Shown here in pieces: positions 12,733 to 23,700 of a stretch of 64,000 bases of DNA (position 1 is its first letter; each line of letters starts with the position of its first letter). The position numbers and the translations under genes were made by a program. The notes beneath the pieces are model-generated. The model saw only the letters and a program-made list of their open reading frames with translations, made no database searches and was not told the origin of the DNA. The DNA comes from Sipunculus nudus (taxonomy: Eukaryota > Annelida > Sipuncula > Golfingiida > Sipunculidae): NCBI GenBank assembly GCA_026874595.1, contig CM049306.1, positions 93,179,642-93,243,641 on the forward strand, written 5' to 3'.

Positions 12733-13587
12733 ACCCCAATGCCTCGCTTCCTCCCTCCATCCCATTTTGCTTACAGGTACTAGAAACTAGATTAATTATC
12801 TATAAATGTTGATGCAATTTAGAAATGTGAATCAACTGAAATATTGACAATCACATATATATGTTATACTGTAAATGTATAGAAACATTTTTAAACCTGG
12901 AAAAAAATGATGTAATAAAAAAAGGAATTAATGCAAATATTGTTAATTTTGTCCTTGCTCAGTAGAATGGGAAAAAAAATTATTTGCTTTGTTTCTCCGT
13001 CTTTCTGCCTGTTTTAAATATTTAATGATCATGAATAAACGTTTTTTTCTTATAAGCACTGTTGAATTAAATTAAATATCCTGTATGTATATGCAAGGGT
13101 GTTGTAAATACCACCTTCCCCTTCATCATCCCACTGAGTCCTTGCTCCTTGGCACAGTGAACAATAGTTCTATTGCTATAGCGTAAAATTTTTAAATTTT
13201 ATAATTTAAATTTAAATTTTATCTTTAAAGAAAATATCTACAGAGAGAGCGGCATTGTAACTCCCAGCATACCCCCCCCCCCCCATGAAGTCATTCCACC
13301 TGTGGAGTGGGGATGTTATGGCAACTGTATACATAAAATTTTAAAAAAAGATTTATTAAATATATTGGATCTAATTAGACAAATGCGTAAACTGTTGAAC
13401 TGATAACAGGTTATCAAAAAGGTAACCAATGGAAACGCATGGTCAGATCTCAAAATATTATTTGCAACAATTTCTTCAATCATATCAACCAACCATGGCC
13501 TAGATTACCTCTTCCTCTCAAACTTTATCTACATTTCATAATAGTTTACATTTTAACCTTCCAGGTGTTTAAGTACCGTTGAATGTT

Positions 13588-13618
<31 letters not shown>

Positions 13619-13619
13619 A
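13588..13619. repeat. C-run plus (CT)n microsatellite
   Basis: A run of seven C is followed by (TC)n. A separate C13 homopolymer lies at about 13272-13284. Confidence 0.85.
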
Positions 13620-15768
13620 CATGCAGTCCTTCTTGCTGCCCTTGCTATTCCCTTCTCTGAACCCCATCCCAATGTCAGCCTCATTAAACAAGAACAAGAT
13701 GAATCAGATATATTCATGTTTTTATAATTTGTATATCTATTTGTCCAAAGATACCTATGTACAAGCCAGAAATTATGCCAATAATGTGTAATATATAGAC
13801 ATGGTGGGCATCAAAATAATGTACCTTGTCAAGACGGAAGAGATACCATGTCATACAGTCACAAAATCATAAATCCCCTCATCAGCATAGTTAATCATAA
13901 CATTATATCTGTCAAATTGAAATTTTGCAGACTTCCATACACTATAGATCCTTCAACAAATAGCCTTATCATCATTCTACCACTGCTTAGATTACTGTCA
14001 TTGCATTCATATTTGCTCAGATAAATTGCTTTTTCAACCCCTCCCAAATAAATAAAAAATAAACCACTATATTTTACTCCATATTTATCCATCAGTCAGG
14101 TTATTTCATATATCATTTACTCACAAATTACATTATATTCCTTTATAATAGCCCAACATGTCCTTGATATTCATAAGCTTTATCAACTCAATATAGTATC
14201 ACAATGGTGATACATTTATAGTCCAATCATGATCAGCTGAGTGCCGTGACCCATGGGTCCCTTGTTATAGGTCTATAATAACAAATTTAAGACAAATTAA
14301 TAGAAAAGGAATTTGATAGTTGATGAGTTACAGGAAAATACCTTGGCAGTTACAATTACTGATGTTTTATGGATTTTGTATGGATGGATGAAAATGTATT
14401 CCAAATAACACTATAACATTTCAATTTTAATAATGAAAAAACATTAATTAAATTATATTGTTCTTTACTGTTTGGGAATTTATGAAGGAAATTAATGATA
14501 GACAAAGATGCAGGTGATAATATTAATCTAAATTTCAAGGTCTTTTACAAGTGTTTCAGCTTGTTAATTTATATTTATTTCAAAATTAAAAAAAAAAATT
14601 AAAATTTGTCAAAATTTTGAAATTTTACTCAGACCACTACTGATTGAAGATGTCAATATGTTTCACTAATGACATTAAGACTTGTTGCTGTATCAGCTGT
14701 CACAAGACTATGTAAATAATAAAAATTTATATTACTGGTTTCTTTATTTCTTTTGCCCACCTCTAGTTTGCTTTTTGTATGATTTATAGGGTGTTCTTAT
14801 CCTTGGGTTATTTTTTACACATATAATGGTTTCATATCTAAGATTACTTTAAATTTTTTCTGATACATTTTTTTAAAAATAAAACAAGTTCTCATTATGA
14901 TTTTTGTAATGTATATAATTGTCATAAGATTCTTGCTATGATTAGTGCATAGATTGACATGAAGGAGTCCAAAGTGAATATAATATTTTTTTTACATATA
15001 AATTAAAGCCTTAAAACCAGGTACTTAGGATCATAATTAAATTTGTGAAATTTGTATATATTCTGGATTCTCAGGAACTTTGTTTTGCTGAAACTGAATA
15101 AATACCAGATATGGTGTTAATACTTTGCTAATGTATTTGAATGCTAATATGGCATAATTCATGCATAATTTAATGCATTCAAGAATATATTCTATAATAT
15201 TATTTTAATAATCATTTATTTCGATTAAATATTATTAAAATTTCTTTTCAGATAATACTGTTATTATTATTAATTTAAAATATATTCGACACCATATTTG
15301 TTTGAATTTTTTTAAATAAATAGTTTAACATAATATTTGTACTAGTGCTACTCTTGGGTAGGGATAATCTGTGATTATTAAATAACAGTTAACTTATTTG
15401 TAAAAAGCATAATTAACATGCCTAACAATAGAGAGTTTTTTTTTCAAATAATTCTACTGCAAAGTAGATAAAGTTATACGGCCAAGTCAAAACCTATGTG
15501 ACAATAGCACACCATTTCCAACTGTAAATAATATAAATGACATCAGTCCTGTTCCCTGTCTCCAAGGATATTATCAAAATCTTACATAACTTAAACACCA
15601 TCAGCTCAAAATACAGCTTATATTACCACACAATACCAGCATTTGCCTACCTCCTCTAACAAATCATAATTTGTGATCATATTTAACAGCTGATCACTGT
15701 GACCCATGGGTCCCTTATTACCTTCAAGGTCAACTTCAGCTGAGCGCAGTGACCCATGAACCCTTGTT

Positions 15769-17250
15769 TCCTAATTGCAACATTAATGGTTTCAGACCAC
15801 ACTTTTCATTAATGGCACCCTGGGAAATGTGACCGGGAAATAAAAAATATCTGTATATTTATACACATAATTAACAAGAAAAGATTAACAAAGTTTTTAA
15901 TATTTCAGCACAAGTAAAGTGGTTTCAACCTATTTAATATAATAAAAAATTTAAAAGCAAAGCTAATATAAAATAATAAAATGATACTTACATTATAGAA
16001 AAAGCTGTTGGGATACATATTTTGGGATACCTCTGACCTTCAGACGGATTTTATTAGTCTTGTTTTGTTTGAATTGAGAAAGGATAGGGGAAGTGCTGAA
16101 AAAATATTCAGGTTTTTATAAATCCATGCTGACAGTTCTGATTCTATTTACTCAATTAAGAATTGTTTACATCTAAATATCATTTTGATTTCATCAGTCA
16201 TTTCTTATTCTTGTGATGATTAATATGATGTAAGGTAATGGTTATGTGGTGCATCGTATATACTTCATATATACTTCTGGATACTGCTCAATGTGTCCAT
16301 TCAAGTATGCTGTTATGATAGCTGCAGTCCGGTTCCACAATCACACTGACTTATTTAGATAACCTTGTTTAGATAATCATAACTGCAGATAAGAATACAT
16401 GATTACCAGAATTTCTTCAGCTGATACAGGCCCCATATATAATGAGGTGTCTCAGACCTTCTGTGGTGCCCACATAAGTAAAATGTCGACCATTTTTTTT
16501 CTGTCATAATTAACACTTAAAGATATATATGTATAACACATATAGATTATATTGATAAAGATAAATTCAGAAAACAGACAGGATAATAGTGATAATAATT
16601 TTTAGACAATCTATCAAATGCACTTGAGGAGCCATGGAGGGGAGTGACTATTAATCCTATAAATTAAATCAATAATAGTTGCAAATTTCTGTAGTTTTTG
16701 GAATATTTTATAGATTAGTAAAATTCCCAGTCAATCCTGGTAATTCCCTGTATTTCCTGGGAAACCCCAGAAATTCCCACTGCCCTGGGAAATATGGTTT
16801 TTTCCCAGGAAATTAACAACAGTTGACAGGATGCTCAGCATTAGAATCTTTGTCCTCTGGTGCGTTGCACAGTGCTGATGGGTTTCTTCTATATCATTAT
16901 GTATCAAAGTATAATAAGAACAATATCTATACATTTAATACCTAAGCCTGTATTTACTCTGTATATTAAATAATTAAAAATAGATAATAAAGTATTATAT
17001 TTTCAAATCATAGTAGACCACTATATCACTGTTCTGCTAAAATCAATTTGCAGCCATCAGATTACCCACCCTGCACAATTTGGTTTAATATTTCAACCAT
17101 CATGCCCCTCACAAAACTAACACAAAATATTTCGTGGTTGTCAAATAATTCACAAAGACTGTGATTATGAAGTGGTCATTATAAAATCAAATCCAGGTCT
17201 TGCGATTCACATACAGATTATAATATTACATTTATTGCATTGACAGTCAG
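15769..17250. other. Gene-free stretch
   Basis: Nothing gene-like is visible. At 16725-16810 there is a cluster of TTCCTGGGAAA / TTCCCAGGAAA motifs in alternating orientation, similar in flavour to the subterminal zones of the element at 4333-5684. The rest is AT-rich unique-looking DNA. Confidence 0.5.
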
Positions 17251-17254
17251 TGAT

Positions 17255-17651
17255 GATGGGTTCCAGGCAGCATGGTCTACCTGGTCTAGGACTGGTCTGG
17301 TCCTGATCCAAGGCTTTGTGGTCTACTTGGTCTCCAACAACCAGTGATGATTGTCCCAGGCTGTATGGTCTACATGGTCAACAACAGGCAGTAATGGTGG
17401 TCATTAAAGTAAAGCTGCCTACATGGTCTTTTACAGCCAGTTATGGTGGTCCCGGCTTACATGGTCTCCCAAAGGCAGTGATGGTGGTGGCTGCCTACAT
17501 GGTCTTCGACAGGCAGGGATGGTAGTCCCAGCTTACATGGTCTTCAACAGCAGTGATGGTGGTAGCTGCCTACATGATTTTCGACAATAAGCAATGAAGG
17601 TCCTGGCTTAATAGGTCTACAACAGGCAGTGATGGGCTTAGCTACCTATAT
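17255..17651 (+). repeat. Degenerate left flank of the 47-bp satellite
   Basis: About eight diverged units with recognisable CTACATGGTCTTCAACA, CAGTGATGGTGGT and CCCAGC blocks but variable spacing (roughly 40-50 bp). They grade into the homogeneous array at 17652. This is the expected edge decay of an array homogenised in its centre. The plus-strand 69-codon frame at 17316-17525 is a by-product of this repeat. Confidence 0.85.
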
Positions 17652-20600
17652 GGTCTTCAACAACCTGTGATGGTGGTCCCAGCCTACATTGTCTACTTGG
17701 TCTTCAACAACCTGTGATGGTGGACCCAGCCTACATTGTCTACATGGTCTTCAACAACCTGTGATGGTGGACCCAGCCTACATTGTCTACTTGGTCTTCA
17801 ACAACCTGTGATGGTGGTCCCAGCCTACATTGTCTACTTGGTCTTCAAAAACCTGTGATGGTGGACCCAGCCTACATTGTCTACTTGGTCTTCAACAACC
17901 TGTGATGGTGGTCCCAGCCTACATTGTCTACTTGGTCTTCAACAACCTGTGATGGTGGACCCAGCCTACATTGTCTACATGGTCTTCAAAAACCTGTGAT
18001 TGTGGACCCAGCCTACATTGTCTACTTGGTCTTCAACAACCTGTGATGGTGGACCCAGCCTACATTGTCTACTTGGTCTTCAACAACCTGTGATGGTGGA
18101 CCCAGTCTACATTGTCTACTTGGTCTTCAACAACCTGTGATGGTGGTCCCAGCCTACATTGTCTACTTGGTCTTCAACAACCTGTGATGGTGGACCCAGC
18201 CTACATTGTCTACTTGGTCTTCAAAAACCTGTGATGGTGGACCCAGCCTACATTGTCTACTTGGTCTTCAACAACCTGTGATGGTGGACCCAGCCTACAT
18301 TGTCTACTTGGTCTTCAACAACCTGTGATGGTGGTCCCAGTCTACATTGTCTACATGGTCATCAACAACCTGTGATGGTGGACCCAGCCTACATTGTCTA
18401 CATGGTCATCAACAACCTGTGATGGTGGACCCAGCCTACATTGTCTACTTGGTCTTCAACAACCTGTGATGGTGGACCCAGCCTACATTGTCTACATGGT
18501 CATCAACAACCTGTGATGGTGGTCCCAGCCTACATTGTCTACATGGTCATCAACAACCTGTGATGGTGGACCCAGCCTACATTGTATACTTGGTCATCAA
18601 CAACCTGTGATGGTGGTCCCAGTCTACATTGTCTACATGGTCATCAACAACCTGTGATGGTGGACCCAGCCTACATTGTCTACATGGTCATCAACAACCT
18701 GTGATGGTGGTCCCAGTCTACATTGTATACATGGTCATCAACAACCTGTGATGGTGGACCCAGCCTACATTGTTTACATGGTCATCAACAACCTGTGATG
18801 GTGGACCCAGCCTACATTGTCTACATGGTCTTCAACAACCTGTGATGGTGGTCCCAGCCTACATTGTCTACTTGGTCTTCAACAACCTGTGATGGTGGTC
18901 CCAGCCTACATTGTTTACTTGGTCTTCAACAACCTGTGATGGTGGTCCCAGCCTACATTGTATACTTGGTCTTCAACAACCTGTGATGGTGGTCCCAGCC
19001 TACATTGTTTACTTGGTCTTCAACAACCTGTGATGGTGGTCCCAGCCTACATTGTCTACTTGGTCTTCAACAACCTGTGATGGTGGACCCAGCCTACATT
19101 GTATACTTGGTCATCAACAACCTGTGATGGTGGTCCCAGTCTACATTGTCTACTTGGTCATCAACAACCTGTGATGGTGGTCCCAGTCTACATTGTCTAC
19201 TTGGTCTTCAACAACCTGTGATGGTGGTCCCAGCCTACATTGTCTACATGGTCTTCAACAACCTGTGATGGTGGTCCCAGTCTACATTGTCTACTTGGTC
19301 TTCAACAACCTGTGATGGTGGTCCCAGTCTACATTGTCTACATGGTCTTCAACAACCTGTGATGGTGGACCCAGCCTACATTGTCTACTTGGTCTTCAAC
19401 AACCTGTGATGGTGGTCCCAGCCTACATTGTCTACTTGGTCTTCAACAACCTGTGATGGTGGTCCCAGCCTACATTGTCTACATGGTCATCAACAACCTG
19501 TGATGGTGGTCCCAGCCTACATTGTATACTTGGTCTTCAACAACCTGTGATGGTGGTCCCAGCCTACATTGTTTACTTGGTCTTCAACAACCTGTGATGG
19601 TGGTCCCAGCCTACATTGTATACTTGGTCATCAACAACCTGTGATGGTGGTCCCAGCCTACATTGTCTACATGGTCTTCAACAACCTGTGATGGTGGTCC
19701 CAGCCTACATTGTCTACTTGGTCTTCAACAACCTGTGATGGTGGTCCCAGCCTACATTGTATACTTGGTCTTCAACAACCTGTGATGGTGGTCCCAGCCT
19801 ACATTGTCTACATGGTCTTCAACAACCTGTGATGGTGGTCCCAGCCTACATTGTCTACTTGGTCTTCAACAACCTGTGATGGTAGTCCCAGCCTACATTG
19901 TCTACATGGTCTTCAACAACCTGTGATGGTGGTCCCAGCCTACATTGTCTACATGGTCATCAACAACCTGTGATGGTGGACCCAGCCTACATTGTCTACA
20001 TGGTCATCAACAACCTGTGATGGTGGTCCCAGCCTACATTGTATACTTGGTCTTCAACAACCTGTGATGGTGGTCCCAGCCTACATTGTCTACTTGGTCT
20101 TCAACAACCTGTGATGGTGGTCCCAGCCTACATTGTCTACATGGTCTTCAACAACCTGTGATGGTGGTCCCAGCCTACATTGTCTACATGGTCATCAACA
20201 ACCTGTGATGGTGGACCCAGCCTACATTGTCTACATGGTCATCAACAACCTGTGATGGTGGTCCCAGCCTACATTGTATACTTGGTCTTCAACAACCTGT
20301 GATGGTGGTCCCAGCCTACATTGTATACTTGGTCTTCAACAACCTGTGATGGTGGTCCCAGCCTACATTGTCTACATGGTCATCAACAACCTGTGATGGT
20401 GGTCCCAGCCTACATTGTATACTTGGTCTTCAACAACCTGTGATGGTGGTCCCAGCCTACATTGTTTACTTGGTCTTCAACAACCTGTGATGGTGGTCCC
20501 AGCCTACATTGTATACTTGGTCATCAACAACCTGTGATGGTGGTCCCAGCCTACATTGTCTACATGGTCTTCAACAACCTGTGATGGTGGTCCCAGCCTA

Positions 20601-23095
20601 CATTGTCTACTTGGTCTTCAACAACCTGTGATGGTGGTCCCAGCCTACATTGTATACTTGGTCTTCAACAACCTGTGATGGTGGTCCCAGCCTACATTGT
20701 CTACATGGTCTTCAACAACCTGTGATGGTGGTCCCAGCCTACATTGTCTACTTGGTCTTCAACAACCTGTGATGGTGGTCCCAGCCTACATTGTCTACAT
20801 GGTCTTCAACAACCTGTGATGGTGGTCCCAGCCTACATTGTCTACATGGTCATCAACAACCTGTGATGGTGGACCCAGCCTACATTGTCTACATGGTCAT
20901 CAACAACCTGTGATGGTGGTCCCAGCCTACATTGTATACTTGGTCTTCAACAACCTGTGATGGTGGTCCCAGCCTACATTGTTTACTTGGTCTTCAACAA
21001 CCTGTGATGGTGGTCCCAGCCTACATTGCCTACATGGTCTTCAACAACCTGTGATGGTGGTCCCAGCCTACATTGTCTACATGGTCTTCAACAACCTGTG
21101 ATGGTGGTCCCAGCCTACATTGTATACATGGTCATCAACAACCTGTGATGGTGGACCCAGCCTACATTGTTTACATGGTCATCAACAACCTGTGATGGTG
21201 GTCCCAGCCTACATTGTCTACATGGTCATCAACAACCTGTGATGGTGGTCCCAGCCTACATTGTATACTTGGTCTTCAACAACCTGTGATGGTGGTCCCA
21301 GCCTACATTGTTTACTTGGTCTTCAACAACCTGTGATGGTGGTCCCAGCCTACATTGTATACTTGGTCTTCAACAACCTGTGATGGTGGTCCCAGCCTAC
21401 ATTGTATACTTGGTCTTCAACAACCTGTGATGGTGGTCCCAGTCTACATTGTCTACTTGGTCTTCAACAACCTGTGATGGTGGTCCCAGCCTACATTGTC
21501 TACTTGGTCTTCAACAACCTGTGATGGTGGTCCCAGCCTACATTGTTTACTTGGTCTTCAACAACCTGTGATGGTGGTCCCAGCCTACATTGTATACTTG
21601 GTCTTCAACAACCTGTGATGGTGGTCCCAGCCTACATTGTCTACTTGGTCTTCAACAACCTGTGATGGTGGTCCCAGCCTACATTGTCTACATGGTCATC
21701 AACAACCTGTGATGGTGGACCCAGCCTACATTGTCTACATGGTCATCAACAACCTGTGATGGTGGTCCCAGCCTACATTGTATACTTGGTCTTCAACAAC
21801 CTGTGATGGTGGTCCCAGCCTACATTGTTTACTTGGTCTTCAACAACCTGTGATGGTGGTCCCAGCCTACATTGTCTACATGGTCTTCAACAACCTGTGA
21901 TGGTGGTCCCAGCCTACATTGTCTACATGGTCTTCAACAACCTGTGATGGTGGTCCCAGCCTACATTGTATACATGGTCATCAACAACCTGTGATGGTGG
22001 ACCCAGCCTACATTGTTTACATGGTCATCAACAACCTGTGATGGTGGTCCCAGCCTACATTGTCTACATGGTCATCAACAACCTGTGATGGTGGTCCCAG
22101 CCTACATTGTATACTTGGTCTTCAACAACCTGTGATGGTGGTCCCAGCCTACATTGTTTACTTGGTCTTCAACAACCTGTGATGGTGGTCCCAGCCTACA
22201 TTGTATACTTGGTCTTCAACAACCTGTGATGGTGGTCCCAGCCTACATTGTATACTTGGTCTTCAACAACCTGTGATGGTGGTCCCAGTCTACATTGTCT
22301 ACTTGGTCTTCAACAACCTGTGATGGTGGTCCCAGCCTACATTGTCTACTTGGTCTTCAACAACCTGTGATGGTGGTCCCAGCCTACATTGTATACTTGG
22401 TCTTCAACAACCTGTGATGGTGGTCCCAGCCTACATTGTCTACATGGTCATCAACAACCTGTGATGGTGGACCCAGCCCACATTGTCTACTTGGTCATCA
22501 ACAACCTGTGATGGTGGACCCAGCCTACATTGTCTACTTGGTCATCAACAACCTGTGATGGTGGACCCAGCCTACATTGTCTACATGGTCATCAACAACC
22601 TGTGATGGTGGTCCCAGTCTACATTGTCTACATGGTCATCAACAACCTGTGATGGTGGACCCAGCCTACATTGTCTACTTGGTCTTCAACAACCTGTGAT
22701 GGTGGTCCCAGCCTACATTGTATACTTGGTCTTCAACAACCTGTGATGGTGGTCCCAGCCTACATTGTTTACTTGGTCTTCAACAACCTGTGATGGTGGT
22801 CCCAGCCTACATTGTCTACTTGGTCATCAACAACCTGTGATGGTGGTCCCAGCCTACATTGTCTACTTGGTCATCAACAACCTGTGATGGTGGTCCCAGC
22901 CTACATTGTATACTTGGTCATCAACAACCTGTGATGGTGGTCCCAGCCTACATTGTCTACTTGGTCTTCAACAACCTGTGATGGTGGTCCCAGCCTACAT
23001 TGTATACTTGGTCTTCAACAACCTGTGATGGTGGTCCCAGTCTACATTGTCTACTTGGTCTCCAACAACCTGTGATGATGGTCCATGCCTACAGG
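17652..23095 (+). repeat. 47-bp minisatellite, ~115 units in exact register
   Basis: The unit starts GGTCTTCAACAACCTGTGAT, continues GGTGGTCCCAGCC and ends TACATTGTCTACTT. The GG that opens the units lies at 17652 and again at 23057, exactly 115 x 47 bp apart, so there is no net indel over 5.4 kb. Nearly all variation falls at five unit positions: 5 (T/A), 26 (T/A), 32 (C/T), 42 (C/A/T) and 46 (T/A). TGA on the plus strand and TAG on the minus strand occur in every unit, and 47 is not a multiple of three, so every frame closes within a few units and coding is excluded. Blocks of 18 and 19 units are duplicated (see findings). Confidence 0.97.
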
Positions 23096-23438
23096 GTAAG
23101 AACATACTTTAACATTAAAGCAAGGTTTTAACTAATAACATAAGCAAATAGTGGTTGGTGTGTTTTCTGACTGAATCAATGCTTGACAAACTCTAACTGG
23201 ATACAAACTGCAACTATCCAGGTATTTTTGCGGTTATCTTTCTTTCAATAAATACAGTCCTAAGAGATTTTCTAGATATTTTTTTCTTTATATGGGTGAA
23301 AGTAACAAATGCTAACTATCGGCAATATTTAAGAGGTCTGTGGCTAAGTAATTTTCTTCCATTATTAATTAGAATTTTCAGTGTTATCTAAAGAAAGGTT
23401 TTGTGAAAAATGTTTCAGTTTATTGTCTTTCTTTCCAG
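23096..23438 (+). other. Intron-like interruption between satellite blocks
   Basis: The array breaks at ACAGGGTAAGAAC and satellite-like sequence resumes right after TGTCTTTCTTTCCAG. The intervening 343 bp are AT-rich and unrelated to the satellite. GTAAG at the left and a polypyrimidine tract plus CAG at the right match a spliceosomal intron, which would require the repeat to be transcribed on the plus strand. An insertion with chance splice-like edges is the alternative. Confidence 0.35.
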
Positions 23439-23700
23439 GCTACATGGTCTACAACAGGCAGTGATGGTGATAGCTGCTCACCAGGTCTAGGACAGCCTAT
23501 AGCTATAATGCTGACGCCATGCTGCATGGTCTACTTGGCCGGGGACAGCCAGTGATGATGGTTCCAGTCTGCATGGTTTATAACAGTAACTGTGGTGGTA
23601 GCTGCCTACTTAGTCTTTGACAGCCAGCAATGGTGGTCCTGGCCTACATGGTTTGTAACATGCATTCTATATGATCTACAATAGGCAATGATCATGGTAA
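23439..23700 (+). repeat. Degenerate right flank of the 47-bp satellite
   Basis: Diverged units with CTACATGGTCTACAACAGGC, CAGTGATGGTGAT and GGTGGTAGCTGCCTAC blocks. They resemble the left flank more than the core array, so they are relics of the older, unhomogenised repeat. Confidence 0.8.

Larger units (their letters stand above)
10270..15768 (+). mobile_element. Dispersed repeat family copy 2, composite, with several 3' ends
   Basis: It starts AGCGCAGCTGACTATAAGTC, close to the start of copy 1. Three separate 3' ends of the GTGACCCATGGGTCCCTTGTT type follow, at about 14233-14266, 15690-15719 and 15737-15768. Internal segments are duplicated: 11690-12260 resembles 14270-14800, and the TAAGCACTGTTGA motif recurs near 11406, 12370 (partial) and 13058. 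This indicates family members inserted into one another, or tandem internal duplication. A LINE fragment interrupts it at 10563-11250. No coding region belongs to the family itself. Confidence 0.5.

Noticed and set aside
17652-23095. CRISPR-like array or repeat protein
   Set aside because: Units are contiguous with no unique spacers, the context is eukaryotic, and 47 bp with a stop codon in every unit excludes a protein.
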